NCBI GenBank assembly: GCA_964495575.1
Contig: CAZBVS010000003.1
Coordinates: 1 to 38,729, forward strand
Reading direction: 5' to 3'
Length of the DNA: 38,729 nt
From: DATGCT01 sp964495575
Lineage (GTDB): Bacteria; Patescibacteriota; Minisyncoccia; UBA6257; GWB1-50-10
Shown: positions 15,152-23,737 of the stretch, one piece after another
Layout: the number at the start of each line of letters is the position of its first letter
How positions within the stretch are numbered: position 1 is the first letter of the stretch
Made by a program: the position numbers and the translations under genes
The notes under the pieces: model-generated
Told to the model about the DNA's origin: nothing
Seen by the model: the letters and a program-made list of their open reading frames with translations, nothing else
Databases searched by the model: none

Positions 15152-16498
15152 TTATAACTCAACACTCTGCCCTTTTTCAGGAATCTCCACGGGAATAGCC
15201 AAATCGTCCATAATCTTTGTTTTCAAAGGCTCCATATGATCCAACTCTCCCTGAACTAAATATATCTTCTCTAAATCAAACCTTGCCGGTTGAAGCCATT
15301 CTAATAACTGAGGTTGATCAGCGTGAGCCGAGTAACCAGGAATATACTCAACATTAGCATTCACCGGAATACTTTTTCCATCAATCTTTACCTCATCATA
15401 CTCATCTAGTATTTTTCTTCCTAAAGAATTCTCCACCTGATAACCAACCATTAAAATTGTATTCTCTTTTCCTGGTAAAAATCTTTTCTCATGATGAAGA
15501 ATCCTCCCTCCTTGAGACATTCCCGCCCCTGCAATAATGATTTTAGGATTACCTTCATTCCAAATTGCTTTTGATTCTTTACTTGTCTTAGTCATATGTA
15601 AATTAGAAAACTCAAAAAGTTCATGTCCTTCATCCAAAAACTCCTGCGTTTCTTCATCAAGCTCACTTTTAAATGATTTATAAACATCAGTCAATCTCAT
15701 CGCTAACGGACTATCCAAAAACACCGGCATCTCAGGAATCTTCTTATCCGTCATTAAATCATGAATGTGGTATATCAAAGCTTGGGTTCTCTCCAGAGCA
15801 AAAGAAGGAATAATCAATGTTCCTTTATTCTTAACCACCTTCTCTATTACATCTTCCAACTCACCTACAACCTTCTCCCTAGGTTCGTGTTCCTCTCCTC
15901 CATACGTAGACTCCATTAAAACATAATCAGCTTCCGTCATCGGTTCTCTTTCTTTAATCAACGGAGCTGGAGAATTACCAAGATCACCTGAGAAAACAAC
16001 CGACTTATCCCCTACCTCAACCTTTACAAACGAAGACCCTAGTATATGTCCTGCGTTATAAAAAGTGACCTTGAACGGCCCTTCTTCTACTGTATCTCCA
16101 TAACTAACCCCTTCCCATAACTCCATTAAAGAATTAATAGAACCTGGAGTACAAAAACTAGCCTTATCAAACTTCCTTGCCTCCCTGCTTAAAATATCAA
16201 CCGAATCTTCTAAAAGATGTTTTGCAAAACCCTTAGTAGGTTTTGTAGAATAAACCCTTCCTTCAAAACCATCAGAAACTAATTTTGGTAACCTCCCTAT
16301 ATGATCAATATGAGCGTGCGTTGCAAACACCGCCTTAATCTCAGATGGTTCATATTCAAAATCTTCAAAGTTTGGGTTTTCTGCATAATCTCCTCCTTGA
16401 ATCAACCCACAATCAATCATTATCTTTTCCCCTCCTTCTTCTAATACATAATTTGACCCTGTTACTGATTTGGTTCCTCCGTAAAATGTTAATTTCAT
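15152..16498 (-). CDS. Metallo-beta-lactamase/beta-CASP RNA nuclease (CPSF-like)
   Basis: 448 aa. The metallo-beta-lactamase core carries the zinc motif HAHIDH (61-66, in 'ATHAHIDHIGRLP'), with further ligands in 'NAGHILGSS' and 'FSGDLG'. The inserted beta-CASP domain includes 'ESTYGGEEHEP' and the 'IPSFALERTQALIYHI' helix. The C-terminus has the RMMBL-type motif 'GYSAHADQPQLLEWL'. This architecture belongs to the YSH1/CPSF73-like group of RNA endonucleases or exonucleases (COG1236), so a role in RNA processing or decay is likely. It lies downstream of the archease-like gene, with a 55-nt gap on the same strand. Confidence 0.88.
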   Translation of the reverse strand: MKLTFYGGTKSVTGSNYVLEEGGEKIMIDCGLIQGGDYAENPNFEDFEYEPSEIKAVFATHAHIDHIGRLPKLVSDGFEGRVYSTKPTKGFAKHLLEDSVDILSREARKFDKASFCTPGSINSLMELWEGVSYGDTVEEGPFKVTFYNAGHILGSSFVKVEVGDKSVVFSGDLGNSPAPLIKEREPMTEADYVLMESTYGGEEHEPREKVVGELEDVIEKVVKNKGTLIIPSFALERTQALIYHIHDLMTDKKIPEMPVFLDSPLAMRLTDVYKSFKSELDEETQEFLDEGHELFEFSNLHMTKTSKESKAIWNEGNPKIIIAGAGMSQGGRILHHEKRFLPGKENTILMVGYQVENSLGRKILDEYDEVKIDGKSIPVNANVEYIPGYSAHADQPQLLEWLQPARFDLEKIYLVQGELDHMEPLKTKIMDDLAIPVEIPEKGQSVEL

Positions 16499-16553
16499 AA
16501 ATTAAAATAATTAAAATTCATTCAAGGTTTAGTATAACAAAAATAAAATTTTT

Positions 16554-16952
16554 CTAATAATCCAAACTTACCTCTCCCTCAATTTTACCCCCTCTATCTA
16601 CACCAATTACCTCTACCCTTTTCACAACTCTATCAAGTTCATCAACCTCCACTCCAAAAATCTGGGCTTCCAAAAATCTCGGAGAAACTCTCAAAACCTT
16701 AATCCTTGGAAAAACCTTTTTCTCTTTTTTACAAACATTAATTAACTTTTCTAAATATTTTTTCAATAAATCTTCAATCTGATCACCCTCAACTTTTATT
16801 TTCCCCCATCCTCTAGCTCTTTTTACAAACCTTTCAGAATTTTCATAAAAAATCTTTGAAAACCCCACTCCAGCGTTAATAAAGAACTCCTCTAAAGAAT
16901 TACCAAATACCTTCAAAGATTTATTTTTTACATTAACTCTAAATCTACTCAT
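16554..16952 (-). CDS. Archease-like protein
   Basis: 132 aa, the archease size. Family pattern by eye: 'LKVFGNSLEEFFINAGVGF' (the 'G.sleElF.nA' helix), 'DQIEDLLKKYLEKLINV' (the 'D.e.LL..WL.ELL' helix), 'RFLEAQIFGVEVDE', and the end 'VVKRVEVIGVDR...EGEVSLDY', which corresponds to 'VKAVTYH...ARVILDL'. Archeases activate RtcB RNA ligase for tRNA splicing or RNA repair. The usual N-terminal 'HTAD' motif, which supplies a metal ligand, is absent. The protein is therefore either diverged or a relative with another role. No rtcB is in the window. The start overlaps the end of murE by 8 nt, so translation is coupled. Confidence 0.6.
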   Translation of the reverse strand: MSRFRVNVKNKSLKVFGNSLEEFFINAGVGFSKIFYENSERFVKRARGWGKIKVEGDQIEDLLKKYLEKLINVCKKEKKVFPRIKVLRVSPRFLEAQIFGVEVDELDRVVKRVEVIGVDRGGKIEGEVSLDY

Positions 16953-18237
16953 TGTATTTATTAAAAATTTCTCTTGCTATCCCGGCCTCATCCCAAGCAA
17001 TCTTCCCATCCTTACCATGAAACCAAGACTGGCTTCCCATACCTGTAATAGCTACCACATCACCATCTTTTGCCTCATATATCGCTAACTCAATTGCTTT
17101 TCTTCTGTCCACTTCTTCCACTAATTTTCCCGGTTCCTCAGAAGTCTCATTCATTCCTTTTTTAATGTCGTGAATAATTGCCATAGGGTCCTCCTGATAC
17201 GGATCCTCGCTTGTTAAAATAACAACATCCCCATAATTGGCAGCTATTTTACCCATCTCTGATCTTTTCCACTTATCCCGACCACCACCAGCCGACCCCA
17301 AAACACAGATTAACCTTCCATCATCTGCCATGTTATAATTCTCTCTCAAATTTTTATACAACGCCCTCAAAGAATCAGGTGTATGAGCATAATCTACTAC
17401 CACAGAATACGGTTTCTTTGCTACAAACTCCAACCTCCCGGGCAACCCCCCAAAACCTTTTACCGCCTCAAAGATAACCTGGTGCTGAACTCCCCTTAAT
17501 TTTGAAAACGCCGCTGCCGCTGCTAAGTTTTCCAAATTAAAATCAGAGTACAACCAGTCTGGAGCCTCTCCTCTTTCTTTAATTCCTTCTACAGTTTTAT
17601 AAATATCATCAATTGAAAACCTTACCAACTTCTTCTCTGAATCAGGAACATCTTCGGAAGCTTCTTCGAAGTATAAAGAATTCTCATCATCTTTATTCAC
17701 CAAAAAATACTTTGTCCCAGCTTTTGATTTTTTTAAAGCCTCAAAAAACCTAACCTTTGCTTCTCTATATTTCTCGAAAGAACCATGAGACTCGATATGC
17801 TCCGGATGGAGATTTAAAAAGATCGCAGCATTCCAATCAATAAACTTATGTCTAAACTGCTCCACCCCCTGAGAAGAAACCTCTAAAATCACATATTTAC
17901 AACCTGCCTCCACTGCTTTTTTCAAAAACTTAGGAATATACCATCTCCCTGGCATGGTATTTAAAGAATCCTTTTTTTCTCTCTTATCCCCAATCTTTTT
18001 ATACACCGAAGAAAGAAGTGCTGTCTTTTCTCCATTCTTTTCTAATATCTCATTTATCAACTCTACGGTCGTAGTCTTCCCTTTTGTTCCTGTTACCCCA
18101 ACAACAAAAACCTCCTTACTAAACGAACCGAAAAACACCCTCCCCAAAACAGCCAGTAAATAATGATAAGCTGGCTGAAAAAACTTAAATACCGAAGTTG
18201 GAATAATTTTTCTAAAAAATCCTAATACTTTATTCAT
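16945..18237 (-). CDS. murE: MurE-like Mur ligase (UDP-MurNAc-tripeptide synthetase family)
   Basis: 430 aa, shorter than typical MurE because the N-terminal UDP-binding domain is reduced to about 45 residues. The ATP site is 'GVTGTKGKTTT' (47-57). Central-domain motifs include 'LEVSSQGVEQ' and 'NLHPEHIESHGS'. The C-terminal domain has 'DYAHTPDSLRALY' and 'GSAGGGRDKWKRSEMG', where MurE usually has GCGGDRDKGKR. The amino-acid recognition motif is EDPY (344-347) instead of DNPR (diaminopimelate type) or DNPA (lysine type), so the third residue of its product cannot be inferred. It probably adds an amino acid to a peptidoglycan precursor. Located 4 nt after ruvA and overlapping the archease-like gene. 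Confidence 0.85.
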   Translation of the reverse strand: MNKVLGFFRKIIPTSVFKFFQPAYHYLLAVLGRVFFGSFSKEVFVVGVTGTKGKTTTVELINEILEKNGEKTALLSSVYKKIGDKREKKDSLNTMPGRWYIPKFLKKAVEAGCKYVILEVSSQGVEQFRHKFIDWNAAIFLNLHPEHIESHGSFEKYREAKVRFFEALKKSKAGTKYFLVNKDDENSLYFEEASEDVPDSEKKLVRFSIDDIYKTVEGIKERGEAPDWLYSDFNLENLAAAAAFSKLRGVQHQVIFEAVKGFGGLPGRLEFVAKKPYSVVVDYAHTPDSLRALYKNLRENYNMADDGRLICVLGSAGGGRDKWKRSEMGKIAANYGDVVILTSEDPYQEDPMAIIHDIKKGMNETSEEPGKLVEEVDRRKAIELAIYEAKDGDVVAITGMGSQSWFHGKDGKIAWDEAGIAREIFNKYNE

Positions 18238-18241
18238 GTAT

Positions 18242-18805
18242 TTAACTAAGCTTCTTTAATGTCGCTCTTAATCTTCCTTCTAAATCCTTCGGTTTAGCTC
18301 CTAACTCAGACACAACCTTTTTCACCTTTCTCTTCTTATACCCCAGATTAACAAGCGCTGCAATAACATCCTCATCAACATCCATTCTTTTTGTTCTCTC
18401 CTCAGCTCCTGGAATACTAAGCTTGTTATGCAAATCCAAAATTATTCTCCCGGCCGTCTTCTTTCCTATCCCTGAAGTTTTGGTGAGAAAATCATCCCGT
18501 TTTTCAATAATCGCTGCCGTAATATTCTCTACCGTATCAATATCAAATATATTCAAAGCTGTTTTCGGACCAACCCCCGATACAGAAGTTAGCATATTAA
18601 ACAACTTCAAGGTTCTTTCTTTTGTAAAACCATACAGATCTATCTCATCATCCCGAACATACATCCGACAGAAAAACTCCTCTTCTCCTGAAACTTCATT
18701 CACTGTCTCATTGTTTGTATATATCTTCATCCCTACAGGCCCCGCCTGCACAACACAAAACCCGTCTCCTTTTTTAGATATTTTCCCTTTTACCGAATAA
18801 ATCAT
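18242..18805 (-). CDS. ruvA: Holliday junction DNA helicase subunit RuvA
   Basis: 187 aa. RuvA binds four-way DNA junctions and loads the RuvB motor. The N-terminal OB-fold begins 'MIYSVKGKISKKGDGFCVV'. The paired helix-hairpin-helix motifs are 'LTSVSGVGPKTALNIF' and 'LTKTSGIGKKTAGRIILDL'. The C-terminal domain III that contacts RuvB ('EDVIAALVNLGYKKRKVKKV') is present. First gene of a ruvA-murE-archease operon. TATAAT lies 6 nt before the ATG without a ribosome binding site. The partner gene ruvB is also in the window (36358). Confidence 0.95.
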   Translation of the reverse strand: MIYSVKGKISKKGDGFCVVQAGPVGMKIYTNNETVNEVSGEEEFFCRMYVRDDEIDLYGFTKERTLKLFNMLTSVSGVGPKTALNIFDIDTVENITAAIIEKRDDFLTKTSGIGKKTAGRIILDLHNKLSIPGAEERTKRMDVDEDVIAALVNLGYKKRKVKKVVSELGAKPKDLEGRLRATLKKLS

Positions 18806-18811
18806 ACTTTT

Positions 18812-18817
18812 ATTATA
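18812..18817 (-). promoter_or_regulatory. -10 box of ruvA (leaderless geometry)
   Basis: TATAAT, 6 nt (AAAAGT), ATG, in the 47-bp divergent gap between ruvA and murB. Confidence 0.6.
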
Positions 18818-18852
18818 CTATCACACCTTATATTTGATAAAATGTATAAGTA

Positions 18853-19764
18853 ATGGAAATAGAAAAAAACAAAGACATAACCCCCTACTCCACTTTTAAA
18901 ATAAAAAGTGCTTCTAAGTACTTTACCGAACCCACCTCAGAAAAAGAAATAAAACAAGCCGTCCGCTGGGCCAAGAACAACAACGTCCCCTATAAAATTC
19001 TCGGAGGAGGCAGTAATGTAGTATTCCCTGATAAAAAGTTCAACGGCTTGATCATCAAAATCTCAAACAATAATATAGAAAAAATAGATAAAACAAAAAT
19101 AAAAGCCGGAGCTGGCACCAAACTTAAAACCCTAATAAACAAATTAAACGCTCTAGGTCTAAAAGGATTAGAAACCTTGGTTGGTATCCCAGGCACATTA
19201 GGTGGTGCCATCACAGGTAATGCCGGCGCATACGGCCATTCTATATCAGAAACGATCGAAAAAGTCACTATACTCCAAAATCAGAAAACAAAAACATTAA
19301 CTAAAAAAGACTGTAAATTTAAATACCGAGACAGCATCTTCAAAAAACAGCCCTTGATAATAACAAATGCTATACTTAATCTTAGAAAAGCTAATCTCCA
19401 GACCTTACAAGAAAAAAGTAAAGAAATAATCAAAAAAAGAAATAATAAATACCCACCAAATATTAAATCCTCCGGTTGCTTTTTTAAAAACCCTTTAACT
19501 AAAAATGTTTCAAAAAAAGCTCTTCAAAAAATAGATCAATCTAAAATAATAGATGGCAAAATACCTGCTGGCTACCTTCTAGAAAAAGTAAACGCCAAAG
19601 AAGAAAAGGTAGGAAATATAAAAGTAGCAAGTTTCCATAGCAACTTTTTTATAAACACCGGGGATGGCACCAAAAAACAGATAAAAACTCTTGCCCAAAA
19701 ACTAAAGAAAAAGGTTTTTAACAAATTCAGCCTTGAATTAGAGGAAGAAGTCCGTTATTTCTAA
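18853..19764 (+). CDS. murB: UDP-N-acetylenolpyruvoylglucosamine reductase
   Basis: 303 aa. MurB reduces UDP-GlcNAc-enolpyruvate to UDP-MurNAc with NADPH and FAD in peptidoglycan synthesis. The FAD domain shows 'PYKILGGGSNVVFPDKKFNGLIIKI' motifs (parts at 47-70), 'LVGIPGTLGGAITGNAGAYG' (109-128) and 'KYRDSIFKK' (157-165). The catalytic proton donor of E. coli (Ser in GSFFKNP) corresponds to Cys209 in 'SSGCFFKNP'. A cysteine at this position occurs in some MurB proteins. The C-terminal 'HSNFFINTG' and 'LELEEEVRYF' are also typical. Divergent from ruvA; a second peptidoglycan gene (murE-like) lies in that opposite operon. Confidence 0.95.
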   Translation: MEIEKNKDITPYSTFKIKSASKYFTEPTSEKEIKQAVRWAKNNNVPYKILGGGSNVVFPDKKFNGLIIKISNNNIEKIDKTKIKAGAGTKLKTLINKLNALGLKGLETLVGIPGTLGGAITGNAGAYGHSISETIEKVTILQNQKTKTLTKKDCKFKYRDSIFKKQPLIITNAILNLRKANLQTLQEKSKEIIKKRNNKYPPNIKSSGCFFKNPLTKNVSKKALQKIDQSKIIDGKIPAGYLLEKVNAKEEKVGNIKVASFHSNFFINTGDGTKKQIKTLAQKLKKKVFNKFSLELEEEVRYF

Positions 19765-19788
19765 ATATACAAGCCTAAAATTAAAAAA

Positions 19789-20850
19789 ATGAAAAAAGTA
19801 AGTCACATATTAGTTACAATTCTTTCTCTCGCTTCAGTAGCTCTTTTTGTCTTCTTAATCAAAAAATATCCTGCTGAAGAAATCTTGGGATTACTTTCAA
19901 AGATTGGCCTAATCCATGTTCTGATTCTTTTAGGCCTTACTATTGTTTATCTTTCTCTCTATACAATAAGATGGAAAAGAATTTTAAAATTAGAAGGATA
20001 TGATATATCTTTTAAAGATCTTCTCAGTTACCGGCTTGCCGGTTATTCTTTTTCATACCTTACCCCTCTAGCTGATTACGGCGGTGAACCTGTTGTTGCC
20101 TACTTAATGAACAAGGATAACCCGAGAGTAAGTTTCTCTAAATCATTCGCTTCTGTAATAGCTAGCAGAATAATAAGTGCTATCCCCGAATCATTCTTCC
20201 TTATTATTTCAATCTCTTATGTTTTATTCTTCCTTGTCCTACCTTCAAAAATAAACTTCATTTTCTACATTCTTTTAGGTTTAGTAACCCTCCTTCTTCT
20301 TTTTATATACTACATAATCCTCAAAAAACGACACCCTCTCACAAAAATCATTCATTTCTTAAGACTTGATAAGCTGTCCTTCATAAAAAAACATATGTCC
20401 AGTATTAAAAACTTCGACGATCTTCTCAACAACCTCTTCCATGACCACCCTAAAGAACTTTTAATAAACGTCACCCTATCTTTCTTAGCTCTCACGTCTA
20501 TAATTAGCATGTTCTGGCTGTTAGCCAGAACCTTAGGCATTCACCTAAACTTTGCTGAGGCAATCACCGCAAGATCAATTACCTCTGTTATAGAATCTCT
20601 GGTACCTGTGCCCGCCAATATTGGTATCGGCGAAGGTAGTGAAAGCGCTTGGTTTAGCGCTATCGGCTTCAGCGCCGCTCAAGGTTTTGGGTTTTATCTT
20701 CTGATCCGCGCTAAAGATATTTTAATCACCACCGCCGGTATAATTGTTCTCATTAATAAAGGTTTTCTCAAAAACATAAAGAAAATAAGAGAAATCCTAA
20801 AAGAAAACAACTTTCTCAAAAATCTCTTCCCTAAAGAGAATAATTCATAA
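19789..20850 (+). CDS. Flippase-like membrane protein (LPG synthase TM / UPF0104 family)
   Basis: 353 aa, with about eight transmembrane helices. Family hallmarks are 'LYTIRWKRILKLEGYDISF' near the start, 'LSYRLAGYSFSYLTPLADYGGEPVVAYLM' (the conserved 'P...GGEP' stretch, about 83-111) and 'VPVPANIGIGEGSESAWFSAIG' towards the C-terminus. This matches the integral membrane part of lysylphosphatidylglycerol synthase and the YbhN-like family, proposed to move lipids or lipid-linked intermediates across the membrane. It has no soluble aminoacyl-transfer domain, so synthase activity is not expected. It lies 24 nt after murB, which would fit envelope biogenesis. Confidence 0.85.
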   Translation: MKKVSHILVTILSLASVALFVFLIKKYPAEEILGLLSKIGLIHVLILLGLTIVYLSLYTIRWKRILKLEGYDISFKDLLSYRLAGYSFSYLTPLADYGGEPVVAYLMNKDNPRVSFSKSFASVIASRIISAIPESFFLIISISYVLFFLVLPSKINFIFYILLGLVTLLLLFIYYIILKKRHPLTKIIHFLRLDKLSFIKKHMSSIKNFDDLLNNLFHDHPKELLINVTLSFLALTSIISMFWLLARTLGIHLNFAEAITARSITSVIESLVPVPANIGIGEGSESAWFSAIGFSAAQGFGFYLLIRAKDILITTAGIIVLINKGFLKNIKKIREILKENNFLKNLFPKENNS

Positions 20851-20861
20851 ACTTTGTGTGA

Positions 20862-20867
20862 TACAAT
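20862..20867 (+). promoter_or_regulatory. Extended -10 box of the small membrane protein gene (leaderless geometry)
   Basis: TGATACAAT (extended -10), then 7 nt (TAAATAT) and the ATG at 20875. This box favours 20875 over the ATG at 20854 as the start. Confidence 0.55.
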
Positions 20868-20874
20868 TAAATAT

Positions 20875-21219
20875 ATGGAAAACACAATTACACTCATTTT
20901 TCAAAAACTAGGAGCTCGAATAATAGAGTTTTTGGAGCATTGGTATATAAGAGGTACTAAAGTGTACTGGCACTTTATAATCTCTAAATTTGAAAAAATA
21001 GACTACCGACTTGCCTGGAAAATAACTCTCAAAAACATCTTCAAGCCTCTTTATAAAGACTACTCCATAATCGGTCATATAGTTGGTTTTCTATTAAGAT
21101 CAGCCCGACTAATAGTTGCCTCTATAATCTATCTAATTCTCTTTATAATCTCCGGATTAATTTACTTATTCTGGGTTCTCTTCCCAGTTGCTTTAATATA
21201 TAGAATACTCACAGGATAA
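20875..21219 (+). CDS. Small membrane protein upstream of the Clp-type ATPase
   Basis: 114 aa from 20875. An upstream in-frame ATG at 20854 would add 7 residues but lies ahead of the -10 box. The N-terminal half is amphipathic and basic; the C-terminal half has two hydrophobic segments ('LIVASIIYLILFIISGLIYLF', abbreviated, and 'WVLFPVALIYRIL'). The family is not recognised. It ends one base before the start of the Clp-type ATPase, whose N-terminus is also membrane-spanning. The two products are probably made together and may form a membrane complex. That is inference from the gene order. Confidence 0.7.
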   Translation: MENTITLIFQKLGARIIEFLEHWYIRGTKVYWHFIISKFEKIDYRLAWKITLKNIFKPLYKDYSIIGHIVGFLLRSARLIVASIIYLILFIISGLIYLFWVLFPVALIYRILTG

Positions 21220-21220
21220 A

Positions 21221-23737
21221 ATGTACTTTAAAGAACCAAAACTTAATCTCTCTACCTTCGGTGAAATCTCTTTCCGAATAATCTCCTATATCTCCTACAC
21301 CGTCTTAACCGTAACCGCTGTGTTCTCGTTACTTTCCCAAACCCCAAGACTTAAAGCTTTTGGAGCTCTAATAATTCTTTTTGTAGGAGACAAACTCCTC
21401 CACATAAACGAAGGACAAAAAACAATCACCTCTCTGACTAAAAAACATGACAAGGGAAATGATATAAATATTGCTCAATCATTTACCCCTTCTGCTTACA
21501 AAGCTCTAAGCCAGGCATACAGAAAAAGTATTAACCTTAATAAAAACTTTCACCTCCTCTTGTTCAAACACCTTATAAAAAACGATAAGGGTTCCAAAGA
21601 AGCTTTAAAAAGATTAAATATTTCTAGAAAAGAAATTTTAAACAAACTCAACGAAATAGAACCAAAAACAAAAAACCAGCAAACAAAACCAAAACTCCAA
21701 AACTCCATAAATAACCTTGCTAAAACAGCCTTCTATATCGCTGACCACACCTCCGAAGAATATGTTCACCCCCGCAACCTCTTTGCTGCCTTGACTCAGT
21801 CTGAAAACCCTGCCATTGAAAAAATACTTAATATTTTTGATATCAGCCTAATTGATCTAAGAGAAGCAATTATCTTCAGCCGTTTTCAACCAAAGTTCGC
21901 CGGAATTAAAACAATACCCGCCTCTTTTGGAGGTTTTGCTCACCAATCTATGTTTATCAGAAAAAGAATAATGAACCGGGCCTGGACCGCAAGACCCACC
22001 CCCTTCCTTGATAAACTAAGCGACGACTTAACCGCCAAAGCAAGACAGGAACAAGTTGGTCTCCTTATCGGTCATAAAAAAGAATACCGACAACTAACAA
22101 ACACTCTATCTCGGGTAGATAAACCAAACGCTCTCTTAGTCGGTGAGCCGGGCACCGGAAAATCAACTCTCACCGCTCACCTTGCTTACAAAATAATTAA
22201 GGATGAAATACCGGAAAGTCTCTTTGATAAACGTCTTGTAAGACTCAACATCGGCTCCCTGCTTGCTAAAGCTGAATCAAAAGAAATAGCTAACCGCCTT
22301 AAAAAAATAGCTCGGGAAATAACAGCTGCCGGCAACATAATCCTTTTCATTCCTAACGTCCACAACTTATTCAAATCAATAAGTGGTTCTGACACCTCCT
22401 TCACCGCCATGGATATCCTCCTTCCGGTAATAAAAAGCACTGACACCCCAATCATCGGCGCCACCTACCCTCAAGAATATAAACAGTACATTGAAAAAAA
22501 ATCTGACTTCGTTGAACAATTTGAAACCATCAAGGTCCAAGAAGTCTCTCGAGAAGAAGCTATCAGAATCCTTATCTATCACTGTCTCATCTTAGAAAAC
22601 AAGTACAACACCTACATCACCCTAAGAGCCATCAAAAAAGCTGTCTACCTTGGGTATAGATACCTTCATCATAAACCTCTTCCCTCCAGCGCCTTAGATC
22701 TTATTAGACAATCCCTTGTTCGTGCTCAACAAAAAAACAAAAAGAAACTTGATGAACATGAAATAATTGAACTGACCCAAGAAATATCTAACGTACCGAT
22801 AGAAAAAGCGGAAACAAAGGAGGTTGAAAAACTTCTCAATCTTGAAAAAATTATCCACCAACGACTAATCAACCAAGACAACGCTGTAGAAGCAGTATCC
22901 CGGGCTCTCCGTGAATATAGATCCGGCCTAAGCAAAGAAGGGCGACCAATCGCCACCTTCCTTTTTGTAGGACCTACCGGTGTAGGAAAAACAGAGCTTT
23001 CTAAAATACTCGCTAAAATCCAGTTTGGATCAAGAAACTCCATGATCCGTCTTGATATGTCAGAGTATCAAGACCAAGACAGTATTAACAGACTAATCGG
23101 CTCTCCTGACGGAAACAGGGGTGGCAACCTAACCGAAGCCGTCCTAGAAAAACCATACTCCTTGATCCTTCTTGACGAATTTGAAAAGGCTCATCCTGAT
23201 ATACTCAATCTCTTCCTTCAGGTATTTGATGACGGAAGATTAACCGATGCTATGGATAAAACAGTAAACTTTGAAAACACAATTATCATCGCCACCTCAA
23301 ACGCTCACTCAAACTTTATCAAAGAACAAATAGAAAAAGATGTCTCAGTTTCTAAGATATCTCAAAAGTTAAAAGGTAAACTCACCGAAAACTTTAGACC
23401 TGAACTCCTAAACAGATTCTCTAATGTAATTGTCTTCAGAAGCTTAAATAAAGAAGAAATAAATAAAGTTGCTGAAATATTAATCAATGAAACATGCCAG
23501 TCAATAAAAGAAAGCCATGGAATTCAAATAACGGTAACCAAACAAGCCATCAAAAAAATATCTGAACTTGGCTACTCACCTGTTTTCGGGGCCAGACCAT
23601 TAAGAGAGGAAATATCAAAAAATATCCGAAGCCCTCTTGCTAAAAAAATTCTAAAGAATGAAATAACAAGAGGTACCGTAGTAAAGATATCCTATAACCA
23701 AAAAACTGAAAAATTTGAGTTTAAGGCTATAAAATAA
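21221..23737 (+). CDS. Membrane-anchored Clp-family AAA+ protein with degenerate first module
   Basis: 838 aa. Two hydrophobic segments lie near the N-terminus (about 17-38 and 45-60). A double Clp_N-like domain follows (88-215). AAA+ module 1 has an intact Walker A (GEPGTGKS, 308-315), but its Walker B reads LFIPNVH (375-381) where ClpC has LFIDE(I/L)H. The arginine pair ERRF is VEQF. Module 2 has Walker A GPTGVGKT (584-591), Walker B LILLDEFEKAH (648-658), the Arg-finger region 'NFRPELLNRF' and sensor-2 'GARPLRE'. The module-2 pore loop, normally GYVG, is GNRG, and the module-1 pore loop also lacks its aromatic residue. There is no ClpB-type coiled-coil middle domain and no IGF/VGF ClpP-binding loop. 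It is likely a membrane-bound ATPase with one active ring. A foldase, scaffold or remodelling role is possible; the substrate is unknown. Confidence 0.9.
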   Translation: MYFKEPKLNLSTFGEISFRIISYISYTVLTVTAVFSLLSQTPRLKAFGALIILFVGDKLLHINEGQKTITSLTKKHDKGNDINIAQSFTPSAYKALSQAYRKSINLNKNFHLLLFKHLIKNDKGSKEALKRLNISRKEILNKLNEIEPKTKNQQTKPKLQNSINNLAKTAFYIADHTSEEYVHPRNLFAALTQSENPAIEKILNIFDISLIDLREAIIFSRFQPKFAGIKTIPASFGGFAHQSMFIRKRIMNRAWTARPTPFLDKLSDDLTAKARQEQVGLLIGHKKEYRQLTNTLSRVDKPNALLVGEPGTGKSTLTAHLAYKIIKDEIPESLFDKRLVRLNIGSLLAKAESKEIANRLKKIAREITAAGNIILFIPNVHNLFKSISGSDTSFTAMDILLPVIKSTDTPIIGATYPQEYKQYIEKKSDFVEQFETIKVQEVSREEAIRILIYHCLILENKYNTYITLRAIKKAVYLGYRYLHHKPLPSSALDLIRQSLVRAQQKNKKKLDEHEIIELTQEISNVPIEKAETKEVEKLLNLEKIIHQRLINQDNAVEAVSRALREYRSGLSKEGRPIATFLFVGPTGVGKTELSKILAKIQFGSRNSMIRLDMSEYQDQDSINRLIGSPDGNRGGNLTEAVLEKPYSLILLDEFEKAHPDILNLFLQVFDDGRLTDAMDKTVNFENTIIIATSNAHSNFIKEQIEKDVSVSKISQKLKGKLTENFRPELLNRFSNVIVFRSLNKEEINKVAEILINETCQSIKESHGIQITVTKQAIKKISELGYSPVFGARPLREEISKNIRSPLAKKILKNEITRGTVVKISYNQKTEKFEFKAIK

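Noticed and set aside
20854..20874. ATG at 20854 as start of the small membrane protein
   Set aside because: It lies before the TACAAT box; the ATG at 20875 has the -10 to start spacing seen in other genes.
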